From NCBI GenBank assembly GCA_030844895.1, contig CM061232.1, positions 82,850,555 to 82,914,554 of the forward strand: a stretch of 64,000 bases of DNA. The letters are read 5' to 3'. This document shows, one piece after another, positions 1 through 11,276 of the stretch; position 1 is the first letter of the stretch, and every line of letters starts with the position of its first letter. Position numbers and translations under genes: made by a program. The stretch is from Ambrosia x helenae (lineage: Eukaryota > Streptophyta > Magnoliopsida > Asterales > Asteraceae). The notes below the pieces were generated by a model. It ran no database searches. It worked only from the letters and a program-made list of their open reading frames with translations, and was not told the DNA's origin.

Positions 1-1439
1 CAATTAGAAACCCTACTCGCCTCTATTATAGGCGATTAGGAGCTACTCACATGAACTTACTAGCAATTAGGGCTATTCACATGAACTTACTAGCAATTAG
101 GGCTATTCACATGAACTTACTAGCAATTAGGGCTAATCACCTGATCTTTCACACGAGTAGGCCTCTACTCGCCTATGTTATAGGCGATTAGCACCCTACT
201 CGCCTATAACATAGGCGATTAGGAATGCTACTCGCCTGTAACCTTGCTGTTCCGGTTTTTCGCGCGTTTAACGCTCCAAATCAGATCCAGAACGTGTGTA
301 ACCACCCAATATCATCCCAAACACTATCCTAAACATGTTTAATCCAAAATCCTTCGTTTAACCTCGTATAATCAGTCCTGCATGCAACCAAGTAATCCAA
401 ACACCTATTCACATAGCATGCAACATCATACTAACACGCGTAATCATAACCCTAATATCCAATTACTGAGATTTCTATCATCATACCATCAATATCAATA
501 CTGATCTATCATAATAACATATCAAATCATCATCATGAATCATAAAAACCCTAGCTTTCTAATCATACACACTCATAATGCATGCATATTAGTTATAATC
601 CGATTAACAACCCTTATTGACGATTTTCAGAAAGCTTTTTCGTTTAAGAACAGGTCTGGACCATTAGGGATTGATTAAAAACGTTTATAAAGAGTTAGGG
701 ATGAAAATCAAACCTTAGGATTATGAAAATATGATGATTCAAGCTTGAAACCTTGAGTTTTGATCAAAAATCGCCTTCCAGAGGTTGTTTATGTGTTGGG
801 GCGGGTTATGGGACGACTAGGGTTGGTATAATGAAGTTTAGGAGGTTAAGTATGGTATTTATAGTCGTTTTTAGTCGTCCAGCCCGTAACTAGCGAGTAT
901 GCAGCAGTTTCAGGCGATTAGGGCTCCTAATCGCCTGAATGTTCATGTGATTGGGCCTACTCGCCCTTAGCTATACACGAGTAGAACCCTAATCGCCCCT
1001 AGGGTCCCCTACTCGCCTCCCCTATAGGTGATTAGGCCTCCTACTCGCCTATAGGGGTTGGTTTTGTGCGTTTTGCGCGTTAAACCCCGTTTTAACATAT
1101 GTTAATACATATTCACGTACCGACAAGTCATATAATGATTGTAAACACATAACACAAGTAAATACACATATTTACACTCGTTCACCAATTCCCGGGACTC
1201 GAGACTCGTACGTTCCGTATGCCCTGACGATCCTACAAATCGTCACCGTTTGTACACTTGGTTAAGGACTGACATCTAACGAACCTCTAGACCAACATCC
1301 AATGATCTTCTAGACTAACCAATAGTTCCCGAACCATAACCCGACTTAACTAACCCAGTTAAGTACAATATACGCGTGACTCGCTAAGGTAGACTTTCAT
1401 CTAGACAACGTTGTTAACCAGAATTTGCCGGGTGTCACA
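1..1439 (-). mobile_element. Gypsy-type LTR, partial (continues past the left edge)
   Basis: Read on the minus strand the segment begins TGTGACACCCGGCAAATTC at 1439, the TG-type start common to plant Gypsy LTRs. A minus-strand TATA-like CTATAAATACC lies near 855-865, so U3 would be 1439 to about 865 and R/U5 the rest. No coding region is visible. Short inverted motifs of the form CTCGCC...GGCGATTAG recur at about 13-38, 166-190, 200-225 and 905-1050. The other end and any target duplication lie outside the window, so the boundary and class are inferred from the terminal sequence only. Confidence 0.5.
45..140. repeat. 30-bp tandem repeat
   Basis: Two full 30-bp units lie at 61-90 and 91-120 and are identical by eye. 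Partial units flank them at 45-60 and 121-140. The unit contains CAATTAGGGCTATTCACATG. It lies inside the left LTR-like segment. Confidence 0.9.
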
Positions 1440-1976
1440 AATGTAGCTTACGCACAAAATCATACATCTAGACATAACTTATGTTATGGTGCTCTTTACA
1501 TATAGACGTAACTTATGTTACGGTGCTCATTTAGACATAACGTATGTTATGGTGCTCTTTTAGACTTAACACGTGTTGGGGTGCTCATTATCAATTTCAT
1601 CTTACCGACTTTACATTTGATATTTGTCTTGTTTGGTTACTTACATGTTACATAATTCCTTGGTGATGCTAGACACATGAATTGTACCACTTTTCAAACT
1701 TATACTATATGTACAAAGCTAGGTAGTACTCACCAACATCATATGTTGACAAAATTTATTTTCGTGCATGTTTCAGGATAAGCTGCTTGACGCTTCACAT
1801 AGGACTTTGGACTTAGATTAAATAAATCAACTATCTCAATCCTTGTTGTGTATTTATTTTCACATGATGTAAAACAATATTCAATAATCAAATATTTACA
1901 TTTTAGTACCATGAGCTTTTGAACAATCGTCACTACGTGACACCTCGATGATTCCGCCATCGGTTGGGGTGTTACA
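1440..1976 (-). mobile_element. Second Gypsy-type LTR remnant with AT-rich near-palindromic repeats
   Basis: On the minus strand this starts TGTAACACCCCAACCGATGG at 1976, again the TGTNACACCCC start seen at the right edge of the window. Between about 1465 and 1590 there are four diverged copies of TAGACATAACTTATGTTATG followed by GGTGCTC, spaced 29-35 bp. Its continuation is cut by the segment ending at 1439. The short ORF here has no recognisable domain. Confidence 0.45.
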
Positions 1977-2777
1977 AAATATATGTTGGGCTTTTACATT
2001 GTGAAAGTGCCAAAGAGTTGTGAGATTGCCTATAAAAGAACAGTTTGGAGGAACTGATGAGGTGATTGCCAACACCAGAGAAATTCTTGCTCAACAATAT
2101 GAAACCTTTACTCATGTTAATAGAGAGACTTTGACACAACAATTTGAAAGATTCTCTTCATTAATTTCTGAGTTAAAGTTAAATGGTCAGACCGACACAA
2201 ACTCATCTATGCTTCATAGATTTTTTAGGTCTTTACCAGAAAAATGGGAAGCTTACTCTATAGTTCTCAGGTCAGGACCAGATTTTGACTCCCTTTCAAT
2301 TACAAAACTACATGGAAGATTACTAACTTTTGAGAGAGAAATCAATCAAAAGAAAAAATTACAAAACTCTGGTAAAACTGCTGATGACTATATTCCAGGT
2401 AACACATCACTTTTGGGACAAGGCTCACCATCTTGTTCTAATGATTTTGGATCTTTTGATCACATTAACATAACTGTTGGGATCTCATCAGAAAAGTCAT
2501 ATCCAACTTATGACAATGAGGAAAACAGTCAAACTACTGACAACATGTGTTTTATAATGGATATCTTAAAAAATTTCAGTAGTGATGACTTAGAGGAAAT
2601 GGACATACTACACCAACTGGCCATGTTAAGCATTAAAACTAACAAATTTTACAAAAGGTCAGGAAGGAAATTTCCAGGACTGAATAGTTCAACAAAAGTT
2701 GGTTTTGACAAATCAAAACTAAGATGTCATAAGTGTCAGAAGTTAGGACACTTTGCTAGAGAGTGTAGAAGCTCTAG
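1977..2777 (+). pseudogene. Copia gag fragment, copy 1, 5' part (split by insertion)
   Basis: This is an open gag-like segment of a Ty1/copia element. It contains the gag helical region (LAQQYETFTHV, LTQQFERF) and ends in a CCHC zinc knuckle, CHKCQKLGHFAREC, which in Gag binds the packaged RNA. The first part of gag is missing: homology to copy 2 begins abruptly near 1977, right after an LTR end. At 2777 the reading frame is cut by a 9.2 kb retroelement and resumes at 11984. No start codon or promoter of its own is credible, so this is a dead fragment. Identity is supported by near-complete nucleotide similarity to 12750-13550. Confidence 0.85.
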
Positions 2778-3467
2778 TGTTAGGATCTGTGTTTGATTGT
2801 TTTGATTGTTTAAGTAATAAGAGTAATGAAAGAAGTGAATTATAAATGGAAAGTGCAGCGGAATGATAAACTATAAATCAAAAAAAGAGAATAAATGTTT
2901 TTCAATCGAATGCTTTCATATATCAAATGATTACAATGATTGTACAAGTACTCCCCTCAGCCTGATCACTCTGTGATTGTTTGTCTAAGAGAATGTTTTG
3001 AGTGATGAATAGAACAGTACATGCACTGTTTAATTTATAGAGAATCTAAACCTCTGATGACCTAGGCTGACGTCACCTAAGACAGTGACCTCTAACAGAA
3101 TAACAACATAAAACATCTGATGAGACAAATAACTATTACATTGAAAACTCTGAAAGGCAAACAGCTGATAGCAAACCTCTGATGGTCTTGAATCATCTGT
3201 TGGAGCCTAAGTGTTGTTGGCTCCAACAGACCTTTAGTCTTAAGTACTTTGATCAGCAGTTGTTCTTCATCAGACTGTTTATCAGCAGTTGTTCTCTAGC
3301 AGTTGTTATCTATCAGACCTTTGTAATAGCAGTTGTTCCAGTAGTTGTTAGGGTCAACAGTCTTTTGAGAGAGGCAACTTGTAAATGCTGTTATTATTAA
3401 GGATCATTTATGTAGTATATTTTGGCTTTCCAATCATCTATTCTTCTCCAGGTCAGCAGACCCAACA
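2778..3467 (-). repeat. 3' LTR of the nested Sirevirus-like element
   Basis: It is 690 bp, reads TGTTGGGTCTG...GATCCTAACA on the minus strand, and has TG/CA ends. It matches 11277-11983 throughout. The other LTR carries about 17 extra bp near 11850-11867. Confidence 0.92.
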
Positions 3468-3477
3468 ATCTCCCCCT
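3468..3477 (-). other. Polypurine tract of the nested element
   Basis: The minus strand reads AGGGGGAGAT directly before the 3' LTR start. This is the usual position and composition of the plus-strand primer in LTR retrotransposons. Confidence 0.85.
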
Positions 3478-4252
3478 AGAACAGATGAAGCCAAAACTAA
3501 GCTTTATGTTGATCTTTATTCCTCATCAGACTTTATCTGATTTGCCCTTTGAACTGTAATTCAAAGCTCAATGAGAAGAAGTCTTCTGCATCTCTTTCAA
3601 GCTCTACGTTCAGCAATGTTTGGAGATCATCTGCACATAGGCCATGTGCATCATCCATACTCAACTTTTGGGCTTCTCCATCTGATATGAGCAGAGTCAA
3701 TTCATGGTTGTCTTTGTTGACCTTCCATTTTAGAATTTTTAAACCAGAGGATCTGTTGAGCTACAAATTTATTTTGATGAGTTTGGTGATGGAGGTCTCC
3801 CAATGAGTTTCCTGAGTTCTTCAGTAGTGGGATCAGAGAAATAATGTACTTGGTTGAAGAGGCCCTATTTTACAAAAGTATCAGCAAACTTCTTATGGTC
3901 TTCTTCAGACATTTCCTTCTGTTTCTTGAACTGCTCTTGTGAGCACACCCTCTCTGATGTTGCCAATGATTTGGTCTGGTGGATGAGCTCTTAGGTAGAT
4001 TAAATCTCCCTGATATGGTATGATGGCATTTTGAAGTGAAGGACAGAGGTTTGGTGACTCTGTTGATGTAACATCTGTTTGCACTTTTGTAGTACCAACA
4101 GATGTTTGAAATGGAGGTGGGGGAATGGGTCCAAGTGGTGTGAAATTGGACTGACTTTTGTCAACAGAGGTTGAACTTTTGTCAACAGATGATTGAGTAG
4201 TGGATGAGGTTGGTGAAGCAGTGGTTTGAGGGTAAGACAGGCCAACAGTGGC
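3478..4252 (-). other. Residual internal DNA between integrase and 3' LTR
   Basis: Reverse transcriptase and RNase H would be expected here, but none of their motifs (YVDD block, RNase H acidic blocks) can be found in any frame. What remains is a repetitive stretch with recurring CAACAGATG and GTCAACAGA words. I read it as the scar of an internal deletion or a degenerate spacer. Confidence 0.55.
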
Positions 4253-5790
4253 TCACTCAGCTGTGGCAGAGTTTTGACAGGTGTTTTGAACAGCTTCTTC
4301 CCCTGATACAGAATAGACTTTATAGTGACTTGGAATTACAACATTTGTTCTGTAGTCTTGTTGTGGAGATTGTGGAATACCTGCACTGTTAGTTTTGACA
4401 GTAATATCTTCAAATTTGAATTTATCTAACTCAAACAATTCAGCAGGATTTGCTGGGATTTTTAAGGATGAAAGTTCATTGAACTTTACATTCAGAGTTT
4501 CTTCTATTGTCCTGGTCCTTGTGTTAAACACTTTGTAGGCCTTGGCAGTAGAAGAATATCCCAGAAAATATCCACAATCTACTTTGGCTGCAAATTTTGA
4601 GATGGAATCTTTAAGATTTAAAATGAAACATGGGTAGCCAAAGACTTTGAAAAATGAGATTAGTGGTTTGATTTTGAACAGAATTTCATAAGAAGTCTTT
4701 TGATGTCTTGGGTTGATTAAAACTCTATTTTGAACATAGCAAGCAGTGTTTACAGCTTCTGCCCGTAAGGACATTGGCAAACCAGAATATGCTAGCATGG
4801 TTCTTGCAGCCTCAATGAGAGTTCTATTTTTCCTCTCAACCACCCCATTTTGTTTTGGTGTTCTTGGAATGTTGTACTGCCTCACAATTCCTTTTGACAC
4901 ACAGAAGTCATCCAACTCTTTATTTTTAAACTCTGTTCCATTGTCACTTCTAAGGACTTTTACTGGCAGGTCATATTGTTTTTCAACTTTGGTGACAAAG
5001 TCCTTCAAGATACCTACAGTCTCATCCTTAGAGTGTAAAAAGTAAGTCCATGTAAACCTAGAAAAATCATCAACTATGACAAGACAAAATCTTTTTCTTC
5101 TTAGACTCATGATTTTAACTGGGCCAAACAAGTCCATGTGCAACAATTGTAGACATTGACTTGTTTTGGACTCATCAATGGATTTATAAGAGCTTTTATG
5201 TTGTTTCCCTTTTAGGCAGGAAACACAATGCTCATCAGATTTGAATTTTTTAGATGGTAAACCTCTTATAAAGCTTTGTTTGGAGAGTGAGTTGATAGTT
5301 TGAAGGTTGGTGTGACCCAGTCTTCTATGCCACAATTCTGTCTCTTTAGTGGAGGCAGCATAAAACAGACAGACATTTGCCATAGGATTGTCCTTCAACA
5401 TATCAACTACATACACATTACCACTCCTATAAGCAACAAGTTGTGCTTTTCTCTCAGCAATGATAGTATCAATCTTTTTCACCACTTCTGGCCCAATAAT
5501 CTTACAAGTTTTCTTAGTGAAGAATGAGCCATAACCTTTGTCACTCATTTGTGATACACTAAGAAGATTAAATTTAAGATTATCAATAAGATTGACATTT
5601 TCAAACTTGAGTTTCCTAGCCTGAACAGTCTCTGAACCCAACACCTTACCTTTTGAATCATTACCAAAGGATATATCACCCCTCCATGAGCTAAGAAGTC
5701 CAGAAGAAGGGCTCTACATCTTGTCATGTGCCTGGAGCCTCCACTATCTACATACCAAAGGTTATCTAAGTAAGCAGAAGCTCCCTGCAC
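4253..5790 (-). pseudogene. Copia protease-integrase fragment of the nested element
   Basis: The first part (5790-5645) carries the aspartic protease motif WYVDSGGSRHMT, in which the usual DSGAS has become DSGGS. A frameshift near 5640 then joins it to a long frame from 5644. That frame holds the integrase HHCC zinc region (HRRLGH ... CVSCLKGKQH) and catalytic-core motifs: LHMDLFGPV, VDDFSRF, RSDNGTEF and KQNGVVERKNRTL. The core acidic residues (D, D, E) are visible. The frame ends at 4253 without reverse transcriptase. With the frameshift and missing RT/RNase H it cannot be a functional pol. It follows the gag end in the same frame, separated by a stop at 5803-5805. Confidence 0.85.
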
Positions 5791-5802
5791 ATCGATAATG
5801 GA

Positions 5803-7419
5803 TCAGTTTTGATGAGTGTCCAAAGCCAAGTTGGCTTTGGATGGGTCCACAGACTTTTCAGCCTTAAGCTTAGGAAGATGATCAGTGGTTTGAACTAGTT
5901 TTTGGACTAAGTTCAACAGCTGTTGCTGACCATTTGCCAGTGCTTGGATGTCAACACATGGTGCAATAGATGTTTGATCACTTCCTGACAGATGATAGTA
6001 ACCATAGGGATTTCTATTCATTCTTGGTTTAGAAGGCCTCTTGGGTTCTTCATAAACATGTGACAGATTATGAGAAGGTGGTTGTCCATATCCTCTTGGG
6101 TACTTGTTGATGGGTGGAGCATCTGTTACTTGAACATCCCTGAAAGCAGATGTTTCTAGACTTTTGGTAACAGATGTTTGGACTGGTACATAAGTCTGTA
6201 TGGGTTTTCCTTTTGAAGTACTCACCACCTGACTTGCAAGAGTTTTAGCCTTGTACTCTTGTATTTTGACATCAAAATTTTTGAGATACAGACACTCTTT
6301 GGTTTTGTGATTATTTTTACCACATATTGAGCATGTGGTCTTAGAATCACACACACTTGTTCCTTTGTTGATATCATATGCTTTTAGAAGAAAACAGTTT
6401 TTAGTCACATGATTCTTCTTTTCACAGAAATCACAAAACAAGTGGACAGATTTTTCTTTCTTTTTTCCTTTATCAGCCTTCTTTTCAACAGATGTTTGAT
6501 CATCTGCTGGAAGGTCTGTCAAGGGAATGACCTTTGCCTGTGGTGATTTCTTACCATCAGGGGTTTTGAAGTCAACTGGTTTGAAGTTTTCAAGAGTACC
6601 GCACTCATCAGACCAAGTAGGTTTAAATTCATATTTTTCAAGTTCAGTGAATGATGAGGAACCTTCTAGTTTTTCAAGAACAATTTTCTTGCCATTAGGT
6701 TCTGTGATTTTAATCTCTTGACCCTCTAAATTAGTTGGTACTACCTCAACTAACTTTTGTTCCCTTTTGTCATTGTTTTCAAAAGCTGGAGCAGTGGTTC
6801 CAAAACCAAAACCAAATTCACATGACTTGTGGTCTGTTTGTTGAGGAGCATCTCAAAACCTTTACATGATTCCACCCATTTTTCACATTCAACTTGGGTG
6901 GCCTCAAGCTCCTTTTTACAACTATGATATTTAGTTATCATAGTTTGGAGCTGGTCTTTGGTTATAGTTGCTTCATGTTTTAAGCTGCTTATTTCAAATT
7001 CTTTTTCAGTCACTATTGATTTTAACTCTTTTGAAAGTTTTTCAAATTAGACTTCATCATCTAAAATTTTCTTCCTAAGGTTTTCATTCACCTCTTTAAT
7101 GTTAGCAAATGCTATTACACATTTGTCTGAACACAGATCTTTTAGGATTTGGGGAGATATCTTAGCAGCAGCCATCAATGCACAATCACACTTGCACTCA
7201 CAATCATTAAATGCACCCCAGGGATCTGAGAGATTCACAACCTCTTCTTCAGATTTTGTATCTGCAATTACTTCATCAACAATATCATTAGTCACAATAT
7301 CAGATTCAGTTACCACATCCCCAGATTCAACTTCTTCAACCATAGCCATGAAACAAAAATTTTCTGGTTCATGTTGAGCTTTGGCTACAAGAGCAAAATT
7401 TTCCTCTACTAACTAATCT
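5803..7419 (-). pseudogene. C-terminal half of Sirevirus-like gag (nested element)
   Basis: The parts run from about 7419 to 5803 across at least one frame change. The first part is acidic and then coiled-coil-like, with heptad-type spacing around EISSLKHEATITKDQLQTM. The last part (6522-5803) carries two CCHC-type zinc knuckles, CDFCEKKNHVTKNC and CSICGKNNHKTKEC, and a basic proline-rich tail. A second knuckle set and a coiled coil downstream of the first CCHC is the arrangement also seen in the intact gag at 27719-31750. It ends in Asn-stop, with protease coding continuing in the same frame. Confidence 0.75.
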
Positions 7420-9256
7420 GATATGGGTGACAAAATAGGTAGGTTGGGTGGGTGTGGTTGTTGGGTCAGGATGGGTTTGGGTTAGGATGGGTATGGGTCA
7501 GGATGGATAGATTAAAAAATGGGTTAGGATGGGTTGAGTCAGGATGGGTTTGGGTCTGGATGGTTTAATTTGGATAGGTCAAATCAAAATAGATTAAAAT
7601 AAAAAAAAATTAAAATAACAATAAAAAATTTAAAAAGTAAATAAAAAAAAGTAAAAAAAACAAATTTAAAATTAAAAAAACAAAAATAAACTTAAAAAAT
7701 AAAATTTTAAGGGATCCAAAATATTTCATTTCGAACCGGACTGGTTCGACCCTATCGGGCTGGTTATCAACCCGGATCGTTACGACCCGGCCGAATCCGG
7801 TAACGACCCGGACCGTTTCGACCCGGCCTGGCCTGGTAGCGACCCGGAACGTTTCGACCCGGCCGGGCCCGGTAACGACCCAAATCGTTTCAACCTGACA
7901 CGTCCCGTAGCGACCCGGACTGTTTCAAACCGAACGGGCCCGGTAGCGACCCGGACTGTTTCGACCCGACCGGGCCCGGTAATGACCAAGACTGTTTCAA
8001 CCCGACCCGTCCCGTAGCGACCCGAACGGGCCCGGTAACGACCCAGACCGTTTCAACCTGACCCGTCCCGTAGCGACCCAGACTGTTTTGACCCGGCCTG
8101 GCCCGGTAGCGACCCAGAACGCTTCGATCCGGTCGGGCCCGGTAACGACCCAGACCGTTTCAACCTGACCCGTCCCGTAGCGACCCGGACTGTTTTGACC
8201 CGGCCTGGCCCGGTAGCGACTCGGAACGTTTCGACCCGACCGGGCCCGGTAACGACCCAGACCATTTCAACCTGACCCGTCCCGCAGCAACCCGGACTGT
8301 TTCGAACCGGACGGGCCCAGTAGCGACCCGGACAGTTTCGACCCGACCGGGCTCGGTAACGACCCAGACCGTTTCAACCTGACCGGTCCCATAGCGACCC
8401 GGACTGTTTCGGCCCGGCCGGGCCCGGTAGCGACCCGAAACGTTTCGACCAGGCCGGGCTTGGTAACGACCCGTCCCGTAGCGACCCGGACAGTTTCGAC
8501 TCGACCGGAATCGGTAACGACCCAGACTGTTTCAACCTGATCCGTCCCGTAGCGACCCGGACTGTTTCGACCCGGCCGGGCCAGGTAGCGACCCGGAACG
8601 TTTAGACCCGGGCGGGGCCGGTAACGACCTTGACCGTTTCAACCTGACCCGTCTCGTAGCGACCCGGCCTGGCCCGGTAGCGACCTGGAACGTTTCGACC
8701 CGGCCGGGCGTGGTAACAACCCAGACCGTTTCAACCTGACCCGTCCCTTAGCGACCCGGACTGTTTTGACCCGGGCGGGCCCAGTAGCAACTCGGACCGT
8801 TTTGACGCGGTCGGGCCCAGTAACGACCTAGACCATTTCAACCTGACCCGTCCCGTAGCGAACCGGGCCGTTTTGATCCGACCGGGCCCGGTAATGACCC
8901 AGACCGTTTCAGCCTAACCCGTCCCGTAGTGACCTGTACTGTTCGCCCCGTCTGGAGTTATCAACAAATGAAAAAGATATAATTTTTTTGTTTTTATTGA
9001 CATTGAATTCTATGAGGCATCTACGCTTTTGGCGTTGGGTTAGTTTTGATTTAACTTTGTATATGGTTATCTAAGAATACCCATCTTGACCCATTTGTTT
9101 TTTTAATACCGATCCTGACCCAAGTACTTATTTCCTACAATTAAAATTACTCATCCTAACCCCCTTGAAAATTATATTAAACCCATTTTAACCCACAAGG
9201 TCAAATTTTAAACCCAAAACAACTCAAACTCAACTAGATGGGTTGAAATTGCCAGG
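7420..9256. mobile_element. Probable non-autonomous DNA transposon carrying a GC-rich minisatellite
   Basis: Gag coding breaks off near 7419 and resumes near 9755. The left edge has repeated GGGTCAGGATGGGT / GGGTTAGGATGGGT words on the plus strand (7465-7560). The right edge (9080-9200) has the same words in inverted orientation (ATCCTGACCC, CATCCTAACCC). Inverted subterminal repeats of this kind are typical of hAT-like elements. Possible termini GGTGACAAAAT (left) and AATTGCCAGG (right, inverted) pair only weakly, and I see no clean target duplication. No transposase is present. Confidence 0.45.
7740..8950. repeat. Higher-order minisatellite, about 36-bp monomers in 107-bp trimers
   Basis: Monomers begin GTAGCGACCC or GTAACGACCC and alternate in type: one ends in GGCCTGGCCCG, one in TCGGGCCCG, one in CTGACCCGTCCC. 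The same monomer type recurs at 8070, 8177 and 8284, exactly 107 bp apart. The array is strongly GC-rich, unlike its AT-rich surroundings. The small ORFs on the minus strand (Gly/Ser/Arg-rich) are by-products of the repeat. Confidence 0.88.
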
Positions 9257-9754
9257 TGTTGATACACGTTTTGTGACTAGTGCTATTGGATTGCACATAC
9301 AAATCTGTTTTGGCATTTACGTAGGGTCGAAAGTGGAATACATAGGGTCGAAGGTAGAAGAAACAGGTCGAATGGAGAGGTTTGTAGAGATGTGTGATGA
9401 TTCGCCTAAACATTGGGGTGAACCTGCACATTCGACCTTACGTAGGGGCAAATGTGCAAGTCTATATATATGTTGATTTTCATTTTCATGTTAAAGTTTT
9501 TGGTCATTTGTTTCCTCCTTCGATCTGGTTTTCTCCCTAGGGTTTTGTTTAAGTCTAAATTGTGTCTTTATCATTATAAACAAGATTTTGTAACGTTTAT
9601 CAAGCATGTTTATGAATGAAAAAGAAATGTTAATGGTGATTTGTGTGTTTTGTTGATTGTATTATCATTTCGTAACTAATTCAAGGATTCCGCACCTGAA
9701 TTGGTAGACTTGTTTGATCATACCTATTGTTTTTGACAATTCGATCCTCATACA
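9257..9754 (+). mobile_element. Solo LTR related to the 15.3 kb Sirevirus LTR
   Basis: It begins TGTTGATACACGTTTTGTGA and ends CGATCCTCATACA. Both ends resemble the LTR at 17622-18157 read on its sense strand (TGTTGATGCGTTTTGCGAC at one end, and a shared CCGCACCTG motif near the other). It contains the same ATTCG-type motifs (GGTCGAATGG, CACATTCGACC). It is oriented plus, opposite to the 15.3 kb element. The flanks CCAGG and ACTGG do not form a clean duplication. It interrupts gag. Confidence 0.65.
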
Positions 9755-11107
9755 ACTGGTCTCTGTAGGAGCAGAGGGTGGAGCAGCAGTCATTGGCACT
9801 TGTGCCTGAGCAACAGGTGTTTGCACATAGTGAATCTGAGGAACAGTGGTTTGGACATACTGGACAGGAACAGTGTTTGAGGACTGTGCAAAATGAGCAG
9901 TGTTTTGCACATTTGGTCCATGGGTATTATGGGAAACTTGATAAGTGTTGGTCTGTAGTCTTTGATTTGGATAGGTAATCATATGTGTACCATGTTGACT
10001 CCTACATTCCCTAGCAAAATGACCAAGTCTGTGACATTTATAACACTTAATCTTCGATTTATCCAACCCCACTTTTGACCTGCCAGTCAACCCTGGAAAT
10101 CTTCTGCCAGTTTTCATGTAAAAATTGTTAGTTCTTACACTAAGCAGAGCTAATTGGTGCATAATGTCCATTTCTTCCAAATCATCAGGGTCAAAATACT
10201 TTAGGTCATCATACTCAAAGGATATGTTATCAGATGCCTGGATATCACTACCACTTACTGTAAAAGCATAGTTTGGTGAAGAAGAATCAGAGTTAAAACC
10301 TGAGTTAAAACTTGAAGTTATGTCAATGAAATGATCATAACTCTGATCCTTATTGTTACCAGGCACCTTATCATGACCCAAAAGTGTTGTATTACCAAAT
10401 ACATAATCATCAGACACTTTTCCAGAGTCCTGGAGCTTCTATTTTTGGTTAAGCTCTCTCTCATAGGTCAAGAGCTTACCATGAAGCTGGGTCAGTGATA
10501 GGTCCTTAAATCCAATTGAGTTTCTCATAACTATAGCAATAGTGTCCCATTTGTCTGGTAATGATCATAAAAACCTATGGTTCAAAGTTGAATTTGGGTA
10601 AGTTAGACCAACCAGTTTTAGTTCACTAATGAGACAGTTAAACCTCTCAAATTGTTGAGTTAATGACTCTCCCTTTACATGACTGAATGTTTCATATTGT
10701 TGGTGAAGTATTTCACGGTTGTTTTCAATATCCTCTTTAGTCTCACCAAATTGTTCTTTCAATGCATCCCACAACTCCTTTGCACTGTTACAATGTAACA
10801 GCCCAGCATAGATATCATTGGGTAGAGCCATGGCCACAATACTGAAGGCCTTGGCATCTAACTCAATTTTCTGAAAATCCTGGTCGGAGTAGTTTTCAAG
10901 TTTCTTAGGCTTTTGAACCTTGGGATCTTCAGTACTCGGCACCATCGGAACATGTGGTCCGAAGATAACAGACTTCCAACACCCAGTGTTTTGTTGAGCT
11001 AGAACATGGCTCATCCGACGTTGCCAGATATTGTATTCAGATCTGACAAGCATCGGTGGCTTGTTGTTCGTGCCAGTGTTATGTGGATCGTGATTGATTG
11101 AAGCCAT
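9755..11107 (-). pseudogene. N-terminal half of Sirevirus-like gag (nested element)
   Basis: It starts MASINHDPHNTGTNNKPPM at 11107, 156 bp downstream of the primer site. The frame carries the copia gag domain (WQRRMSHVLAQQ, LLHCNSAKELWDALKEQF, LTQQFERF) and a CCHC knuckle CYKCHRLGHFAREC near 10060. Two in-frame stops, near 10566 and 10438, are single-codon lesions: the frame is otherwise continuous. At 9755 it is broken by a solo LTR. It is related to, but clearly diverged from, the host gag it landed in. It is non-functional as it stands. Confidence 0.85.
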
Positions 11108-11262
11108 TCTCTGATTGTTTCAAAAACAAAGTCTGTTTAAAAACGGTTGAAACGAAAATAAACTATTACTCTGTTTTCAATCCGACAAACAAACGATATC
11201 AATAATTGTGAGCTGATCTGTTTATATTAAAGTAATTGGTTAGATCGAATTTAATTGACGAA

Positions 11263-11274
11263 GCTCTGATACCA
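11263..11274 (-). other. Primer-binding site (initiator tRNA-Met), nested element
   Basis: The minus strand reads TGGTATCAGAGC two bases inside the 5' LTR end (11277). This is the standard copia primer site complementary to the 3' end of initiator tRNA-Met. Confidence 0.92.
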
Positions 11275-11276
11275 AT

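Noticed and set aside
61..120. Possible CRISPR-like array from 30-bp repeats at the left edge
   Set aside because: The units are directly abutting tandem copies without spacers, in plant LTR DNA.
7780..8265. Two 69-70 aa Gly/Ser/Arg-rich repeats on the minus strand
   Set aside because: They are translations of the GC-rich minisatellite; the frame shifts with the 107-bp period (not a multiple of three) and there is no start context.
9257..9754. Target duplication for the solo LTR (CCAGG versus ACTGG)
   Set aside because: Only part of the bases agree, so I do not count it as support.
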